DNA from: Pectobacterium carotovorum
Lineage (GTDB): Bacteria > Pseudomonadota > Gammaproteobacteria > Enterobacterales > Enterobacteriaceae
Assembly (NCBI GenBank): GCA_016415585.1
Contig: CP066552.1
Location: forward strand, 1,612,001 to 1,676,000
Direction: 5' to 3'
Length of the DNA stretch: 64,000 nucleotides
The notes beneath the pieces were generated by a model. That model did no database searches. It worked only from the letters and a program-made list of their open reading frames with translations, and was not told the DNA's origin. A program made the translations under genes and the position numbers. How positions within the stretch are numbered: the stretch's first letter is position 1; each line of letters opens with the position of its first letter. Positions 18,101 through 29,357 of the stretch are shown in pieces.

Positions 18101-19249
18101 ATGACGGATTTTTTGCCTTTTTCCCGCCCGAACATGGGCGAAGAGGAAATTGCTGCCGTGGCTGAAGTATTACGATCCGGCTGGATAACCACGGGGCCGA
18201 AATGTCAGCAATTAGAGCAGGCGTTTTGCCAGCGAATAGGGTGCCGACAGGCGATTGCGGTCAGTTCGGCGACGGGCGGGATGCACGTTACGCTGATGGC
18301 GCTCGGTGTTGGCCCCGGCGACGAGGTGATTACACCATCCCAAACCTGGGTTTCAACCGTTAACATCATCACGCTCTTGGGCGCGGAACCAGTGATGGTA
18401 GACGTGGATCGGCATACGCTGATGGTGCGACCGCAGGATATCGAGGCGGCCATCACACCGAAGACCAAAGCCATTATTCCCGTGCATTATGCCGGTGCGC
18501 CTGCCGATCTGGATGCGCTGCGAGCGCTCAGCGAGCGCTATGGCATTCCGCTGATTGAAGATGCGGCGCACGCCGTGGGTACGCAGTATCGCGATGCGTG
18601 GATCGGCGCGCGCGGCACCGCCATTTTCTCGTTTCATGCCATTAAAAACATCACCTGTGCGGAAGGCGGCATGGTGGTGACGGACGACGAAGCGCTCGCC
18701 GAACGACTACGCAGCCTGAAGTTTCATGGGCTGGGTGTGGATGCGTTCGACAGGCAGTTACAAGGGCGCAAACCGCAGGCCGAAGTGGTGATGCCGGGAT
18801 TTAAATACAATCTGGCGGATATCAATGCGGCGATTGCGCTGGTTCAGTTGGATAAACTCCCAGCGATCAACGCCCGCCGTCAGCAGCTTGCGGCGCGCTA
18901 TCTCACTCAACTGCGCTCGCTGCCGTTCCAGCCGCTGGCCGTGCCTGACTATCCCCATCTGCACGCCTGGCATCTGTTTATGGTGCGCGTAGATGAAGCG
19001 CGGTGCGGCATATCGCGTGATAGCCTGATGGCGGAACTGCAAACGCGCGGCATTGGCACCGGGTTGCATTTCAGAGCGGTGCATACACAGAAATATTACC
19101 GCGAGCGCTATCCCCACTTGCGCCTGCCGGCAACGGAATGGAATTCGGCGTCGCTGATGACGCTGCCGCTGTTCCCCGATATGCAGGACAGCGATGTCGA
19201 TCGCGTCGTCGCGGCGCTAACCTCGATTCTGGAGTCTGTTCGTGATTGA
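18101..19249 (+). CDS. arnB: UDP-L-Ara4O C4'' transaminase ArnB
   Basis: ArnB is a PLP enzyme that transfers the amino group of glutamate to UDP-4-keto-arabinose, giving UDP-L-Ara4N in the cytoplasm. The 382-residue protein begins [13 protein letters not shown] as in the family. It shows [33 protein letters not shown] and the PLP lysine in [15 protein letters not shown]. The start at 18101 has GGGAAT upstream; a 13-codon extension in frame lacks support. It overlaps arnC by eight bases. Confidence 0.96.
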   Translation: MTDFLPFSRPNMGEEEIAAVAEVLRSGWITTGPKCQQLEQAFCQRIGCRQAIAVSSATGGMHVTLMALGVGPGDEVITPSQTWVSTVNIITLLGAEPVMVDVDRHTLMVRPQDIEAAITPKTKAIIPVHYAGAPADLDALRALSERYGIPLIEDAAHAVGTQYRDAWIGARGTAIFSFHAIKNITCAEGGMVVTDDEALAERLRSLKFHGLGVDAFDRQLQGRKPQAEVVMPGFKYNLADINAAIALVQLDKLPAINARRQQLAARYLTQLRSLPFQPLAVPDYPHLHAWHLFMVRVDEARCGISRDSLMAELQTRGIGTGLHFRAVHTQKYYRERYPHLRLPATEWNSASLMTLPLFPDMQDSDVDRVVAALTSILESVRD

Positions 19250-20225
19250 TGACATCAAAAATGTTTCTATTGTGATTCCCGTTTATAACGAAGAAGAGAG
19301 CCTGCCGGTACTGCTCGAACGCACGCTTGCAGCCTGTCGGCAGATCGGTAAACCCTGGGAAATCATTCTGGTTGATGACGGCAGCAGCGATCGTTCAGCG
19401 GATCTGCTGACCGAAGCGGCGAGTGACCCGGAAAAGCACATTATTGCCGTGCTGTTGAATCGCAACTATGGTCAGCATTCGGCCATCATGGCCGGATTCC
19501 AGCAGGCGGTAGGCGATGTTGTGATCACGCTGGATGCCGATTTACAGAACCCGCCGGAGGAAATCCCACGGCTGGTGGAGTACGCCGCGCAAGGGTATGA
19601 CGTGGTCGGCACCGTGCGGGCAAACCGGCAGGATTCGCTGTTTCGCAAACTGGCCTCGAAAACCATCAACATGATGATCCGGCGTTCAACCGGGAAATCG
19701 ATGGTGGATTACGGCTGTATGCTGCGAGCGTATCGTCGTCACATTGTCAGCGCGATGCTGCGCTGCCACGAACGCAGCACCTTTATTCCTATCCTTGCTA
19801 ATACCTTCGCCCGGAAAACCATTGAGATCGACGTGATGCATGCCGAGCGCGAATTCGGCACGTCCAAATACAGCTTTCTGAAGCTGATTAACCTGATGTA
19901 CGACCTGCTGACCTGCCTGACGACGACGCCGCTGCGCATACTCAGCCTGATCGGCAGCGTCGTTGCGCTGTCGGGCTTCCTGCTGGCGCTGCTGTTGATC
20001 GGCCTGCGTCTGTTCTTCGGTGCGGAATGGGCGGCAGAGGGCGTGTTCACGCTGTTTGCCGTGCTGTTCATGTTTATCGGCGCGCAGTTCGTCGGGATGG
20101 GGCTACTAGGGGAATACATCGGCCGTATCTATACCGATGTCCGTGCCCGACCACGCTATTTTGTGCAAAAAACAGTGAATGCGGCAACGCCACTGACCAC
20201 CAGTTTACGGGATGAAGAAGAATGA
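19242..20225 (+). CDS. arnC: Undecaprenyl-phosphate Ara4FN transferase ArnC
   Basis: ArnC transfers 4-formamido-arabinose from UDP to undecaprenyl phosphate on the inner face of the inner membrane. The 327-residue protein has an N-terminal family 2 glycosyltransferase domain ([21 protein letters not shown], then the metal site [13 protein letters not shown]). Two C-terminal transmembrane helices lie around residues 230-290. It overlaps arnB by eight bases and arnA by four, which indicates tight coupling. Confidence 0.96.
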   Translation: MIDDIKNVSIVIPVYNEEESLPVLLERTLAACRQIGKPWEIILVDDGSSDRSADLLTEAASDPEKHIIAVLLNRNYGQHSAIMAGFQQAVGDVVITLDADLQNPPEEIPRLVEYAAQGYDVVGTVRANRQDSLFRKLASKTINMMIRRSTGKSMVDYGCMLRAYRRHIVSAMLRCHERSTFIPILANTFARKTIEIDVMHAEREFGTSKYSFLKLINLMYDLLTCLTTTPLRILSLIGSVVALSGFLLALLLIGLRLFFGAEWAAEGVFTLFAVLFMFIGAQFVGMGLLGEYIGRIYTDVRARPRYFVQKTVNAATPLTTSLRDEEE

Positions 20226-22222
20226 AAGCGATCGTATTTGCCTACCATGATATCGGCTGCGTCGGTCTTGAGGCGTTAAAGCTTGCGGGCTATGAGATTC
20301 AGGCCGTGTTCACGCACAGCGATGCGCCGGGCGAGAACCACTTCTATGGGTCGGTGGCGAAAGCGGCCGCCGAGATGGACGTGCCAGTGTTTGCACCGGA
20401 AGACATTAACCATCCGCTCTGGGTGAACCGCATTCGGGAACTGGCACCGGATGTTATTTTTTCCTTCTATTACCGCGCGTTATTAAGTGATGACATTCTC
20501 CAGCTACCGTCGTTTGGCGCATTCAATCTGCACGGTTCCCTGCTGCCGCGCTACCGGGGACGTGCGCCGGTGAATTGGGTGTTGGTGAACGGTGAAACGC
20601 AGACGGGCGTGACGCTGCACAAGATGGTTTCTCGCGCTGATGCGGGTGATATCGTCGCCCAGTCCGTGGTGGCGATTGACGATGAAGACACCGCGCTGAC
20701 GCTGCATGGAAAATGCCGTACCGCCGCTGCCGCTTTGCTGGCGCAGCAATTACCGCTGATCCGCTCGCGTGAGATTAAGCTGACGCCGCAGGATGAAAGC
20801 CGGGCCAGCTATTTCGGACGTCGCACGGCAGCAGATGGGCTGATCGACTGGCACAAAAGCGCCCGTGAGATTAACAACCTGATCCGCGCGGTGACGGAGC
20901 CGTACCCGGGGGCGTTTACGTTTCTCGGTGAGCGCAAAGTGACGATTTGGCGCGCTCGTGTTGTAAAGGACAAGATCGGTGGTGATCCGGGCGCGATTAT
21001 CTCGACGTCGCCGCTGGTGGTGTCCTGCGGTGAGGACGCGCTTGAGATCGTCAGTGGGCAGAGTGAAGTCGGGCTGTATATGTCTGGCAGCCGACTGGCG
21101 GCGGAAATGGGCATGGTGCCGCAGGCGCGACTGGGTAACCTCGCCAGCCGTGTGCAGCGACGCCGCACGCGCGTCCTGATCCTCGGCGTGAACGGTTTTA
21201 TCGGTAACCATCTGACCGAGCGCCTGCTGCGGGACGATCGCTATGAGATCTACGGGCTGGATATCAGCTCAGATGCCATCGCCCGTTTTCTTGGCGATCC
21301 GCGTTTCCATTTTGTGGAAGGCGATATCAGCATCCATAACGAATGGATCGAATACCACATCAAGAAATGCGATGTCATTCTGCCGCTGGTGGCGATTGCC
21401 ACACCGATTGAATACACTCGTAATCCGCTGCGCGTGTTTGAACTGGACTTTGAAGAGAACCTGAAAATCGTGCGCGACTGCGTGCGTTACAACAAACGCA
21501 TCGTTTTCCCGTCCACCTCAGAAGTGTACGGCATGTGTGATGACAAAGAGTTTGATGAAGACACCTCGCGCCTGATTGTCGGGCCGATCAACAAGCAGCG
21601 CTGGATTTATTCCATATCTAAGCAGTTGCTGGACCGGGTGATCTGGGCGTACGGCGCGAAAAACGGCCTGCGTTTCACGCTGTTCCGTCCGTTTAACTGG
21701 ATGGGGCCGCGTCTGGATACGCTGGATGCTGCACGCATCGGCAGCTCTCGAGCCATTACCCAGCTAATCCTCAATTTGGTGGAAGGATCGCCAATCAAGC
21801 TGGTGGACGGCGGGGAGCAGAAACGCTGCTTTACTGACATTCACGACGGTATTGAGGCGCTGTTCCGTATTATTGAAAACCGTAACGGCCAGTGTGACGG
21901 GCAGATCATCAATATCGGTAATCCGCACAATGAAGCCAGTATCCGCGAACTGGGTGAAATGCTGCTGACCAGCTTTAATGCGCACCCGCTGCGCGATCGC
22001 TTCCCGCCGTTCGCCGGATTTATTGACGTGGAAAGCAGCAGCTATTACGGGAAAGGCTATCAGGATGTGGCGCACCGCACGCCAAGCATTCGCAACGCCA
22101 AACGCCTGCTGGCATGGGAACCAACGGTGAAGATGGAGCAAACCGTCGCGGAAACGCTGGACTATTTCCTGCGTACCGTTGACCCCTTGCAATCAGACAA
22201 CGCCACGGATGCGCAGGGATGA
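20222..22222 (+). CDS. arnA: Bifunctional UDP-Ara4N formyltransferase/UDP-glucuronate decarboxylase ArnA
   Basis: ArnA carries two steps of the pathway. The N-terminal domain (about 1-305) formylates UDP-L-Ara4N; Asn102 and His104 of [13 protein letters not shown] fit the known catalytic residues. The C-terminal domain (about 315-660) oxidatively decarboxylates UDP-glucuronate. It shows the NAD site [10 protein letters not shown] and the YSISKQ motif of short-chain dehydrogenases. The 666-residue length is near the E. coli 660. It uses the Ugd product from the adjacent gene. It overlaps arnC and arnD by four bases each. Confidence 0.97.
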   Translation: MKAIVFAYHDIGCVGLEALKLAGYEIQAVFTHSDAPGENHFYGSVAKAAAEMDVPVFAPEDINHPLWVNRIRELAPDVIFSFYYRALLSDDILQLPSFGAFNLHGSLLPRYRGRAPVNWVLVNGETQTGVTLHKMVSRADAGDIVAQSVVAIDDEDTALTLHGKCRTAAAALLAQQLPLIRSREIKLTPQDESRASYFGRRTAADGLIDWHKSAREINNLIRAVTEPYPGAFTFLGERKVTIWRARVVKDKIGGDPGAIISTSPLVVSCGEDALEIVSGQSEVGLYMSGSRLAAEMGMVPQARLGNLASRVQRRRTRVLILGVNGFIGNHLTERLLRDDRYEIYGLDISSDAIARFLGDPRFHFVEGDISIHNEWIEYHIKKCDVILPLVAIATPIEYTRNPLRVFELDFEENLKIVRDCVRYNKRIVFPSTSEVYGMCDDKEFDEDTSRLIVGPINKQRWIYSISKQLLDRVIWAYGAKNGLRFTLFRPFNWMGPRLDTLDAARIGSSRAITQLILNLVEGSPIKLVDGGEQKRCFTDIHDGIEALFRIIENRNGQCDGQIINIGNPHNEASIRELGEMLLTSFNAHPLRDRFPPFAGFIDVESSSYYGKGYQDVAHRTPSIRNAKRLLAWEPTVKMEQTVAETLDYFLRTVDPLQSDNATDAQG

Positions 22223-23112
22223 CGCGTGTTGGCCTGCGGATAGATGTCGATACCTGGCGCGGTACGCGAGACGGCGTGCCTGCGCTGCTGGATGTGCTGG
22301 CAGAGTTCGATATTCAGGCGAGTGTCTTTTTTAGCGTCGGGCCGGACAACATGGGGCGCCACCTGTGGCGTCTGCTGCGTCCACGCTTTTTATGGAAGAT
22401 GCTGCGTTCCAACGCGGCCTCGCTCTACGGCTGGGATATCTTGCTGGCCGGTACGGCGTGGCCGGGGCGTCATATCGGCGCACGGTTTGGCTCGTTAATC
22501 TGCCAGACGCACGACGCCGGACATGAGGTGGGGCTACACGCCTGGGATCATCACGGCTGGCAGGCGAATGTCGCCCGCTGGTCGGATGCGCAACTAGCCG
22601 CGCAGTTCCGTGAAGGAATGGACGCGCTGACATCAATTCTGCCATCGCTGGTGCGCTGTTCCGCTGTGGCGGGCTGGCGAGCCGATTCGCGTGTTGTAGA
22701 GATGAAGCAGCGCTGGAATCTGGACTATAACAGCGACTGCCGCGGCACCCGACCTTTCCGACCACGCCTGAAAAATGGTGAGCTAGGCACCGTGCAGATT
22801 CCGGTCACATTGCCGACCTACGATGAAGTCATCGGTGAGCGCGTGAGTGACGGCGAATTTAACGACTTCATTCTTGAGGCAATCCAGCAGGATCGCGGCG
22901 TGCCGGTCTACACCATCCATGCGGAGGTTGAAGGCGGTGCGAAGCTGGCGTTGTTCCGTCAGTTGCTGCTTCGCGCCCGTCAGCAGCACATCGAATTTTG
23001 TCCGCTTTCCTCATTGCTGCCTGATGACCGAGCCATGTTGCCCGTCGGGCGGATTGAACGCACGCCATTTCCCGGGCGGGAAGGGTGGCTTGGTGTGCAA
23101 ACGGAAGAATAA
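22219..23112 (+). CDS. arnD: 4-deoxy-4-formamido-L-arabinose-phosphoundecaprenol deformylase ArnD
   Basis: ArnD removes the formyl group after transfer to the lipid carrier, giving undecaprenyl-phosphate-Ara4N. The 297-residue polysaccharide-deacetylase-like protein has the metal-site segment [16 protein letters not shown]. It also shows [15 protein letters not shown] and [13 protein letters not shown]. It starts inside the arnA stop (four-base overlap) and ends 17 bases before arnT. Confidence 0.95.
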   Translation: MTRVGLRIDVDTWRGTRDGVPALLDVLAEFDIQASVFFSVGPDNMGRHLWRLLRPRFLWKMLRSNAASLYGWDILLAGTAWPGRHIGARFGSLICQTHDAGHEVGLHAWDHHGWQANVARWSDAQLAAQFREGMDALTSILPSLVRCSAVAGWRADSRVVEMKQRWNLDYNSDCRGTRPFRPRLKNGELGTVQIPVTLPTYDEVIGERVSDGEFNDFILEAIQQDRGVPVYTIHAEVEGGAKLALFRQLLLRARQQHIEFCPLSSLLPDDRAMLPVGRIERTPFPGREGWLGVQTEE

Positions 23113-23129
23113 ATAAAGCAGGAGATAGC

Positions 23130-24800
23130 ATGGAAAAAGGCATGATAAGGCTGAAAAGCACCATGATATTGGTGTTATTTGCTTTGCTCTACCTGTTGCC
23201 ACTTAACGGTCGCTGGCTGTGGTCGCCGGACGAAACGCGCTATGCCGAAATCAGCCGCGAGATGCTTCAGCGTGGCGATTGGGTCGTGCCGCATTTGCTG
23301 GGGATTCGCTATTTTGAGAAACCCGTTGCGGGCTACTGGCTGAATAACATCAGTCAGTGGCTATTAGGTCATACCAATTTTTCCGTGCGCTTTGCCTCGG
23401 TATTTTCTACCGGATTGAGCGCGCTGCTGGTGTTCTGGCTGGCGATGCTGCTGTGGAAAAACCAGCGTACCGCGCTGTTGGCGGCGACGATCTATCTGAC
23501 ATCGCTGCTCGTGTATGGTATCGGCACGTACAGCGTGCTCGATCCGATGGTGACGCTCTGGATGACGGCGGCGCTGTTCAGCCATGTGCTGATTCAGCGT
23601 GCCACGCTGACGCGTGAGCGGCTCGTGGCTTGGGGGCTAATGGGGCTGGCCTGCGGCATGGGATTTATGACCAAAGGCTTTCTGGCTCTGGCTTTACCGG
23701 TCATCAGCGTGCTGCCGGTGGCGCTGGCGCAAAAGCGGATTAAGGAACTGCTGCTGTTTGGGCCGCTGGCGGTTGTCGTCGCGGTATTGCTGAGTGCGCC
23801 GTGGGCGCTGGCGGTGCATGCGCGAGAAGCCGATTACTGGCATTACTTCTTTTGGATTGAACATATTCAGCGTTTTGCCGAAGACGATGCGCAGCATAAA
23901 GCGCCGTTCTGGTATTACCTGCCCGTTTTGATTCTCGGGACGTTCCCCTGGCTGGCACTGCTGCCGGGCGCGTTGCGTAGCGGCTGGACGGAACGGAAGG
24001 CGAACCCGGAACGGTTCCTCCTGCTGTGCTGGATGGTGATGCCGCTGCTGTTTTTCAGCATCGCCAAAGGTAAGCTGCTGACTTATATTCTGCCGTGCTT
24101 TGCACCGCTGGCGCTGCTGATGGCGGCGTGGCTTTCCGGGCTAGCACCCGCAATACGCGAACGTGTATTGCGCATCAATAGCTGGCTCAACATAGCTTTC
24201 GGCAGCGTGCTGGCGATCGCCGTTGCGGCGCTGGGCCTCGGCATCATCATGCCGCATCTCTACCAACTGGGAGAAGGGCTGACCATCGTATCGGGTGTTG
24301 TCTGCTTTATCGGCTGGGTGGCCTTTGCCGCTGTCAGCCTGAAAAAGCAGCGGGCGTGGGGCTATCTGGTGGCGGGCTGTCCGTTATTTCTGGCGCTGCT
24401 CGTTGGCGGGAGTATTCCGGTGAGCGTGGTGGATTCAAAGAACCCCCAAACCTTTATTCGTAGCCATCAGCCGTTGCTGGAGGACAGCCGCTATGTGCTT
24501 AGCGACGAGGTGGGGCTGGCCGCCGGACTGGCGTGGGAGTTGAAGCGTAGCGATATCACCTTATTTAAGGCGCGGGGCGAGCTGAACTATGGGCTGAACT
24601 ATGCGGATTCCGCTGACCGCTTTGTCGATGAGGGCGCTTTTCCAACATGGCTTGCCGAGAAACGGCGTAGCGGAAATGTCGCGCTGATGCTGAAGATCGA
24701 CCGGGACAGCGATGACGAGTATCGCAATCTGCCTGCGCCCGATCAGTTGAGAAAATCGCACCGTTACGTGCTGCTGTTTTATAAGCAGGTAGCGCCATGA
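23130..24800 (+). CDS. arnT: Lipid A L-Ara4N transferase ArnT
   Basis: ArnT adds L-Ara4N from the lipid carrier to lipid A phosphates on the periplasmic face of the inner membrane. This lowers net negative charge and raises polymyxin and cationic-peptide resistance. The 556-residue GT-C type protein has many transmembrane segments. The first periplasmic loop, WLWSPDETRYAEISREML, holds the catalytic acidic residues. The ATG at 23130 has AGGAGA just upstream and is preferred over a 15-codon longer frame. Confidence 0.96.
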   Translation: MEKGMIRLKSTMILVLFALLYLLPLNGRWLWSPDETRYAEISREMLQRGDWVVPHLLGIRYFEKPVAGYWLNNISQWLLGHTNFSVRFASVFSTGLSALLVFWLAMLLWKNQRTALLAATIYLTSLLVYGIGTYSVLDPMVTLWMTAALFSHVLIQRATLTRERLVAWGLMGLACGMGFMTKGFLALALPVISVLPVALAQKRIKELLLFGPLAVVVAVLLSAPWALAVHAREADYWHYFFWIEHIQRFAEDDAQHKAPFWYYLPVLILGTFPWLALLPGALRSGWTERKANPERFLLLCWMVMPLLFFSIAKGKLLTYILPCFAPLALLMAAWLSGLAPAIRERVLRINSWLNIAFGSVLAIAVAALGLGIIMPHLYQLGEGLTIVSGVVCFIGWVAFAAVSLKKQRAWGYLVAGCPLFLALLVGGSIPVSVVDSKNPQTFIRSHQPLLEDSRYVLSDEVGLAAGLAWELKRSDITLFKARGELNYGLNYADSADRFVDEGAFPTWLAEKRRSGNVALMLKIDRDSDDEYRNLPAPDQLRKSHRYVLLFYKQVAP

Positions 24801-25138
24801 GTTATCTATTGGTTGCCATTGTCTGCCTGCTGACCAGTTTTGGGCAGTTGTGCCAGAAACAGGCGGCAGAGTGCTGGCGGCGTTTGCCGACGCATCGACG
24901 CCAGCGCGTGACGCTGGGATGGCTGATATTGGCGGCCTTGCTGCTCGGCATCGGGCTGCTGCTGTGGCTTGTGGTGTTGCAGCATCTCCCGCTCGGTGTG
25001 GCGTATCCGCTGCTGAGTATCAATTTTGTTTTGGTCACGCTGCTGGCGCACTACGGGTTTGGCGAGCGTGTGGATAGGCACCACTGGTGGGGCATTGCGC
25101 TGATTGTCATCGGTATCTATCTGATGCAGGGGGGATGA
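24797..25138 (+). CDS. arnE: L-Ara4N-phosphoundecaprenol flippase subunit ArnE
   Basis: ArnE is a small four-helix inner-membrane protein of the EmrE/DMT fold. With ArnF it moves undecaprenyl-phosphate-Ara4N to the outer leaflet. The 113-residue sequence has [21 protein letters not shown] and the end [13 protein letters not shown] typical of the family. It overlaps arnT by four bases and meets arnF at ATGATG. Confidence 0.93.
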   Translation: MSYLLVAIVCLLTSFGQLCQKQAAECWRRLPTHRRQRVTLGWLILAALLLGIGLLLWLVVLQHLPLGVAYPLLSINFVLVTLLAHYGFGERVDRHHWWGIALIVIGIYLMQGG

Positions 25139-25530
25139 TGGCGAAAAGAGGCTATATCTGGGCGATTATCAGCATTGTGCTAGCCAGCACCGCGCAGGTG
25201 TTAATGAAAAGCGGTATGTTGGCGCTGCCGAGCATTTCCTTCGCGCACTGGCCGTCGCTCAGCGCGTTGGTTGCGGGCTGGCCTGCGGTTGCGGTGCTGG
25301 TCGGGGTGATTTGCTACGGGCTGTCGATGGTGTGCTGGTTTATGGTGCTACGCTATTTGCCGTTAAGCCGCGCCTATCCGCTGATTAGCTTAAGCTACGC
25401 GGTGGTTTATCTGGCGGCGGTTTTCCTGCCGTGGCTGAATGAACCGATGAGCCTGCGTAAAACCCTCGGCGTCTTGATTATTCTGCTGGGTGTCTGGCTG
25501 GTGAGTCGTAACGCGCAGGCGGCGCGCTAA
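25138..25530 (+). CDS. arnF: L-Ara4N-phosphoundecaprenol flippase subunit ArnF
   Basis: ArnF is the second flippase subunit (130 residues) with four hydrophobic helices, including [21 protein letters not shown], which parallels the ArnE motif. Two adjacent ATG codons (25135 and 25138) overlap the arnE stop; the G-rich run upstream is close to both, so the exact start is uncertain by one codon. A 17-codon longer frame inside arnE is not credible. It is the last gene of the arn operon and converges with the iron transport operon. Confidence 0.92.
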   Translation: MAKRGYIWAIISIVLASTAQVLMKSGMLALPSISFAHWPSLSALVAGWPAVAVLVGVICYGLSMVCWFMVLRYLPLSRAYPLISLSYAVVYLAAVFLPWLNEPMSLRKTLGVLIILLGVWLVSRNAQAAR

Positions 25531-25547
25531 GCCGCCTGCGAAGGTGA

Positions 25548-26618
25548 TTATTGACTGAAAACGTGTGCCGCACCGTTCACGCTCAGGCTGACCTGCTGGC
25601 CGACGGCAAAAGCGGCGTGGCTGACGGTTTTCAGTTCAATGATACTGGCATCTGCGTGGTGAACGTGCAGCGTCAGCGTGGAAACGAAGCCGGAAAAATC
25701 AACTTTACGGATGGTCGCGCGAATCGTCGCTGCGCTATTGACTTCAACGCTATCAACCTCAACGTTATCAACCCCTGCATCCTGAATGACAATCTGCTCC
25801 GGTCTGAGCATGATTCTTGCCTTCCCGCTTGCCGTTGGGCGATCCACCGTGATGCGCCCAAGCAGGCAGTCAGCCTGCTCGCCGTCAATCTGCGCATCGA
25901 GAATCAGCGTTTCGCCGAGGAAGGTCGCGATGTCCTCATTGTTGGGCTGGTGGTAAAGCGTCCATGGCGAGCCGGATTGCGACAGCTGGCCGTCGCGCAT
26001 GACAACAACCCGATCGGCAAAGGACAGTGCCTCTCCCTGATCGTGGGTCACCAGAATCGATGCCACGTTAGCCTGCTGCAAGACGTCCATCACCGCTTTA
26101 CGGGTGGCGGCACGCAGGCCGGTATCCAGCGCGGAAAACGGTTCATCTAGCAGCATCAACGTAGGGCGCTGCGCCAGCGCGCGAGCCAGTGCGACACGCT
26201 GCTGCTGACCTCCGGAAATTTCATGCGGCGAGTGCTTCCGCAAATGCGCCGGAAGGGAAACCAGTTCCATCAACTCATCCACGCGTTTTTGCTTTTCCGC
26301 CTTCGTGCCTTTTAGCCCAAAGGCGATGTTGTCCGCGATGCAGAGATGCGGGAACAGCGCGCCGTCCTGCGGTACGTAGCCGATTCCGCGCTGATGGGCA
26401 GGAACAGACAGCCCGTTATCGCAGAGCGTCTGCCCGTTTAGCGTGATGACGCCGGTATCCGGTTTTTCAAACCCAGCAATCAGGCGCAGCAGCGTGGTTT
26501 TCCCCGAACCGGACGGACCGACAATCGCCGTGCGGCGGCTGTTTTCTAGCGTCAGATGAATGTCAGACAGCACGGTGCGCCCGTTAAAGCTTTTACTGAC
26601 GCGATGAAGTTCCAACAT
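25548..26618 (-). CDS. fbpC: Ferric iron ABC transporter ATP-binding protein (FbpC/SfuC type)
   Basis: This 356-residue ATPase powers ferric iron import. It shows Walker A GPSGSGKTT, the signature ISGGQQQRVALARALAQ and Walker B LMLLDEPFSALD. A C-terminal TOBE-like regulatory domain lies at about residues 240-350. That tail contains a short 15-base tandem duplication giving the repeat VDNVE-VDSVE. The start at 26618 matches the family (MLELHRVSKSF). It follows the permease by two bases. Confidence 0.92.
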   Translation of the reverse strand: MLELHRVSKSFNGRTVLSDIHLTLENSRRTAIVGPSGSGKTTLLRLIAGFEKPDTGVITLNGQTLCDNGLSVPAHQRGIGYVPQDGALFPHLCIADNIAFGLKGTKAEKQKRVDELMELVSLPAHLRKHSPHEISGGQQQRVALARALAQRPTLMLLDEPFSALDTGLRAATRKAVMDVLQQANVASILVTHDQGEALSFADRVVVMRDGQLSQSGSPWTLYHQPNNEDIATFLGETLILDAQIDGEQADCLLGRITVDRPTASGKARIMLRPEQIVIQDAGVDNVEVDSVEVNSAATIRATIRKVDFSGFVSTLTLHVHHADASIIELKTVSHAAFAVGQQVSLSVNGAAHVFSQ

Positions 26619-26620
26619 GA

Positions 26621-28198
26621 TTACAGTCCCGCCATTTTTTGTGATTGCGTGTAGAGAAACCAGGTCCACGGCAGCGACAGTAGGACCAGAATCAGTGCGT
26701 AGGGTGCTGCCGCGGGATAATCGATCTCACTGGTGAGCGCCCAAAAGCCCGTCGCCAGCGTGCGGGTACCGTTGGGGGCCAGCAGCAGCGTGGCGGTCAG
26801 CTCGTTAATGATCGCCAGAAAGACGAGTGTTGCCCCAGTTGCAACGCCGGGTGCCGCCAGCCGAATGGTCACGGTCATTAACGTCTGCAACGGCGAACGC
26901 CCTAGGCTGGCTGCAACCTGCTCCAGTTCCACCGGTGCCTGTGCGATACCCGCGCGTAGATTAACCAGCGCCCGTGGCATAAACATCAGCAGATAAGCCA
27001 GCAACACGGTGAATTCGGTCTGATAGAGCGGCCTGATGAGGTGAATGGTGGTGGTCACCAACGCCAGCGCAACGACGATGCCCGGCAGAGAGCTGGTGAT
27101 GTAATTACACCCTTCCAAAAACCGAAACAGGCGACTGGGGTGGCGGATTGTCAGCCAGGCCATCGGGATCGCGGCGAGCGTTGTCAGGGCGGCTCCGCTC
27201 AGCGCCAGCGTCATAGTTTGGCTAAAGGCATCAAGCAGTTCGCGGCGCTGCCACACCTCCCAGCCGCCAAACCACAGCCAGCGAAACAGCGTAATAAAAG
27301 GCACGCCGAGTGTCAGCATGACCAGCGTTGCCAGTAACAGCAGAGCCAGTAACCGCGGAAACGGCGACAGGCGTATCGGCGTGACAACCTGCGGCGCGCC
27401 CGAACCGACGTGCGCATAGCGCGTAACGCCGCGCACGCGGGCATCCGCACACAGCAGAAACAGACACAGCAATGCCAGCACGCCAGCCAGCATGTTGGCC
27501 GCAGGGCCATTAAACGTTGACTGAAACTGATCGAAAATCGCGGTGGTAAAGGTATCGAAGCGGATCATGGCAAACAGGCCATACTCCGCCAGCAGATGTA
27601 GCGCAATCAGCAGCAGCCCGCCGCCAATGGCCAGCTTTAACTGCGGCAGCACCACGCGGAAAAACACGGTAATAGGAGGGACGCCCAGCGTAGCTGCGAC
27701 ATCTTCCAGCGCCGGGTTAAGGCGTCGCAGCGTTGCTGCGCAGGGTAAATACAGAAACGGTAAATAGGCGACGACGGATAAAAACACGCCAGCCGGCAGG
27801 CTATGCAGACCGGGCGCCGCGCTGATCCAGGCATAGCTCTGGACAAATGCGGGTATTGCGAGCGGCGCGGTGAGCAGCAGTGACCACAGGCGTCGGGCAG
27901 GCAGAGTCGTGCGCTCCGTCAGCCAGGCCAGCAGCACGCCCAGCACCGTACAAATCGGCAGCGTCAGAACAACCAGCAGCACCGTATTTGTCAGGAGTTC
28001 ACCGACGCGCGGGCGCAAGAGCAGGGCGCGCGTTGTTTCCCAACCGGTATCAATGCTGACGCCAATCACAAAGCCCAGTGGAACAAACCCTAACAGGGAT
28101 AGCGTCAGGGCGACGATCGTAAGCAGCGCGGCTGGCTTGCGTAATGGCGGTGAGGGGGCGGTGAACGTGGTGGTTTCGCTATAACTAACGTTTGTCAT
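26621..28198 (-). CDS. fbpB: Ferric iron ABC transporter permease (FbpB/SfuB type)
   Basis: This is a 525-residue inner-membrane protein made of two fused MetI-type permease halves. Each has an EAA-like loop: [22 protein letters not shown] in the first half and [22 protein letters not shown] in the second. The fused form is typical of FbpB/SfuB/YfuB. It is encoded after the binding protein, with a 142-base hairpin-containing gap, and is nearly fused to fbpC. Confidence 0.93.
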   Translation of the reverse strand: MTNVSYSETTTFTAPSPPLRKPAALLTIVALTLSLLGFVPLGFVIGVSIDTGWETTRALLLRPRVGELLTNTVLLVVLTLPICTVLGVLLAWLTERTTLPARRLWSLLLTAPLAIPAFVQSYAWISAAPGLHSLPAGVFLSVVAYLPFLYLPCAATLRRLNPALEDVAATLGVPPITVFFRVVLPQLKLAIGGGLLLIALHLLAEYGLFAMIRFDTFTTAIFDQFQSTFNGPAANMLAGVLALLCLFLLCADARVRGVTRYAHVGSGAPQVVTPIRLSPFPRLLALLLLATLVMLTLGVPFITLFRWLWFGGWEVWQRRELLDAFSQTMTLALSGAALTTLAAIPMAWLTIRHPSRLFRFLEGCNYITSSLPGIVVALALVTTTIHLIRPLYQTEFTVLLAYLLMFMPRALVNLRAGIAQAPVELEQVAASLGRSPLQTLMTVTIRLAAPGVATGATLVFLAIINELTATLLLAPNGTRTLATGFWALTSEIDYPAAAPYALILVLLSLPWTWFLYTQSQKMAGL

Positions 28199-28259
28199 AC
28201 GGCCTGTAGCTGCCTCGTCAAGACGGTGAAGCCGCGCTGAGCGGGCATTCGGGTGAAGA

Positions 28260-28308
28260 TTCGTCAGGACGCGAACGCCCTGACGAAAGGGGCTGTCGTT
28301 ACAGCCTC
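28260..28308 (-). promoter_or_regulatory. Intercistronic hairpins between fbpA and fbpB
   Basis: Two inverted repeats lie in the gap: TTCGTCAGG with CCTGACGAA (28260-28287) and GGGCTGT with ACAGCCT (about 28289-28307). Neither has a T-run. Such structures after a binding-protein gene commonly stabilise its mRNA so that it is made in excess over the permease; that role is inferred. Confidence 0.5.
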
Positions 28309-28340
28309 TGTATTACAATCCACGCGTTAAGAACGATGCG

Positions 28341-29357
28341 TTACAGCAAGCCAGCTTGCGTCATCAGATCCACGACTTTTTTGCTGTTGAGCTTGGCGGC
28401 ATCGACTTTTGGTGCATCCAGATCTTTCAGCGGAACCAGTTTGTCATTTGAGGCTGCGTTGACGCCAACGGCATATTCAAACGCATTGTTGGTACGCAAT
28501 ACCTCCTGACCGGATTTGCCCGTAATCCACTTAATAAAGGCCTGTGCCTCTTTCGCATGTTTGCTGGATGCCAGTACGCCGCCGCCTGAAATGCTGACGA
28601 ACGCGCCCGGATCTTTATGCTTGAAGTAGTACAGCTTCGTGTTGTTACTGTTTTCGCCGGTTTTAGCCTGATCGACAAAACGGTAATAGTGATAGATCAC
28701 GCCGCTATCAATCTGGCCTGCGTTCACGGCTTTCATCACCGTGCTGTTGCCTTTGTAGGCGGTGAAGTTCTCTTTCATGCCTTTCAGCCATTCTTGCGTG
28801 GCTTTCTCGCCCTTCAGCTCCAGATAGGCGCTGACGATGGCCTGAAAATCTGCACCGGATGGGGACGCCGCCCAGCGGCCTTTCCATTCTGGCTTCGCCA
28901 GATCGGCTAAGGATTTCGGCAGTTGAGCGTCGGTAAATTTGGTCGGATTGTAGACAAAGACGGTGGAGCGTGCGGCAATTCCGATCCAGCGGCCGTGGGA
29001 CGGACGATAGTCAGACGGCACCTGAGCAAGGGTCGCGTTATCCAGCGGAGCAAAGAGATCGGCGTTATCGACCAGCACCATCGACGGTGAGTTTTCAGTC
29101 AGGAAGGCATCGGCAGGGGACGATTTCCCTTCCTGCACCAGTTGGTTGCCCAATTCGGTGTCGCTGCCATTACGCAGTGTCACCTTGATGCCGGTTTCTT
29201 TCGTGAAACCGTCAACCCAGGATTTCACGAGGTTTTCATGTTGGGCATTGTAAATCACAATCCCTTCATCGTTTTCTGCTGCATTTGCCGATGCGCTGAG
29301 AGTCAGGCCGGAAGCTAATAAAACGGCAGAACTCAGTAATCCAAAACCAAGCTTCAT
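28341..29357 (-). CDS. fbpA: Periplasmic ferric iron-binding protein (FbpA/SfuA type)
   Basis: This 338-residue periplasmic binding protein delivers ferric iron to the permease. A Sec signal peptide (MKLGFGLLSSAVLLASGLTLSASANA) precedes the mature start ENDEGIVIYNAQHENL. The conserved iron-site region YHYYRF with two adjacent tyrosines is present, as in FbpA proteins. The start at 29357 has AAGGGT upstream; the frame also opens six codons earlier. A Fur-type box lies about 135 bases upstream. Confidence 0.94.
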   Translation of the reverse strand: MKLGFGLLSSAVLLASGLTLSASANAAENDEGIVIYNAQHENLVKSWVDGFTKETGIKVTLRNGSDTELGNQLVQEGKSSPADAFLTENSPSMVLVDNADLFAPLDNATLAQVPSDYRPSHGRWIGIAARSTVFVYNPTKFTDAQLPKSLADLAKPEWKGRWAASPSGADFQAIVSAYLELKGEKATQEWLKGMKENFTAYKGNSTVMKAVNAGQIDSGVIYHYYRFVDQAKTGENSNNTKLYYFKHKDPGAFVSISGGGVLASSKHAKEAQAFIKWITGKSGQEVLRTNNAFEYAVGVNAASNDKLVPLKDLDAPKVDAAKLNSKKVVDLMTQAGLL

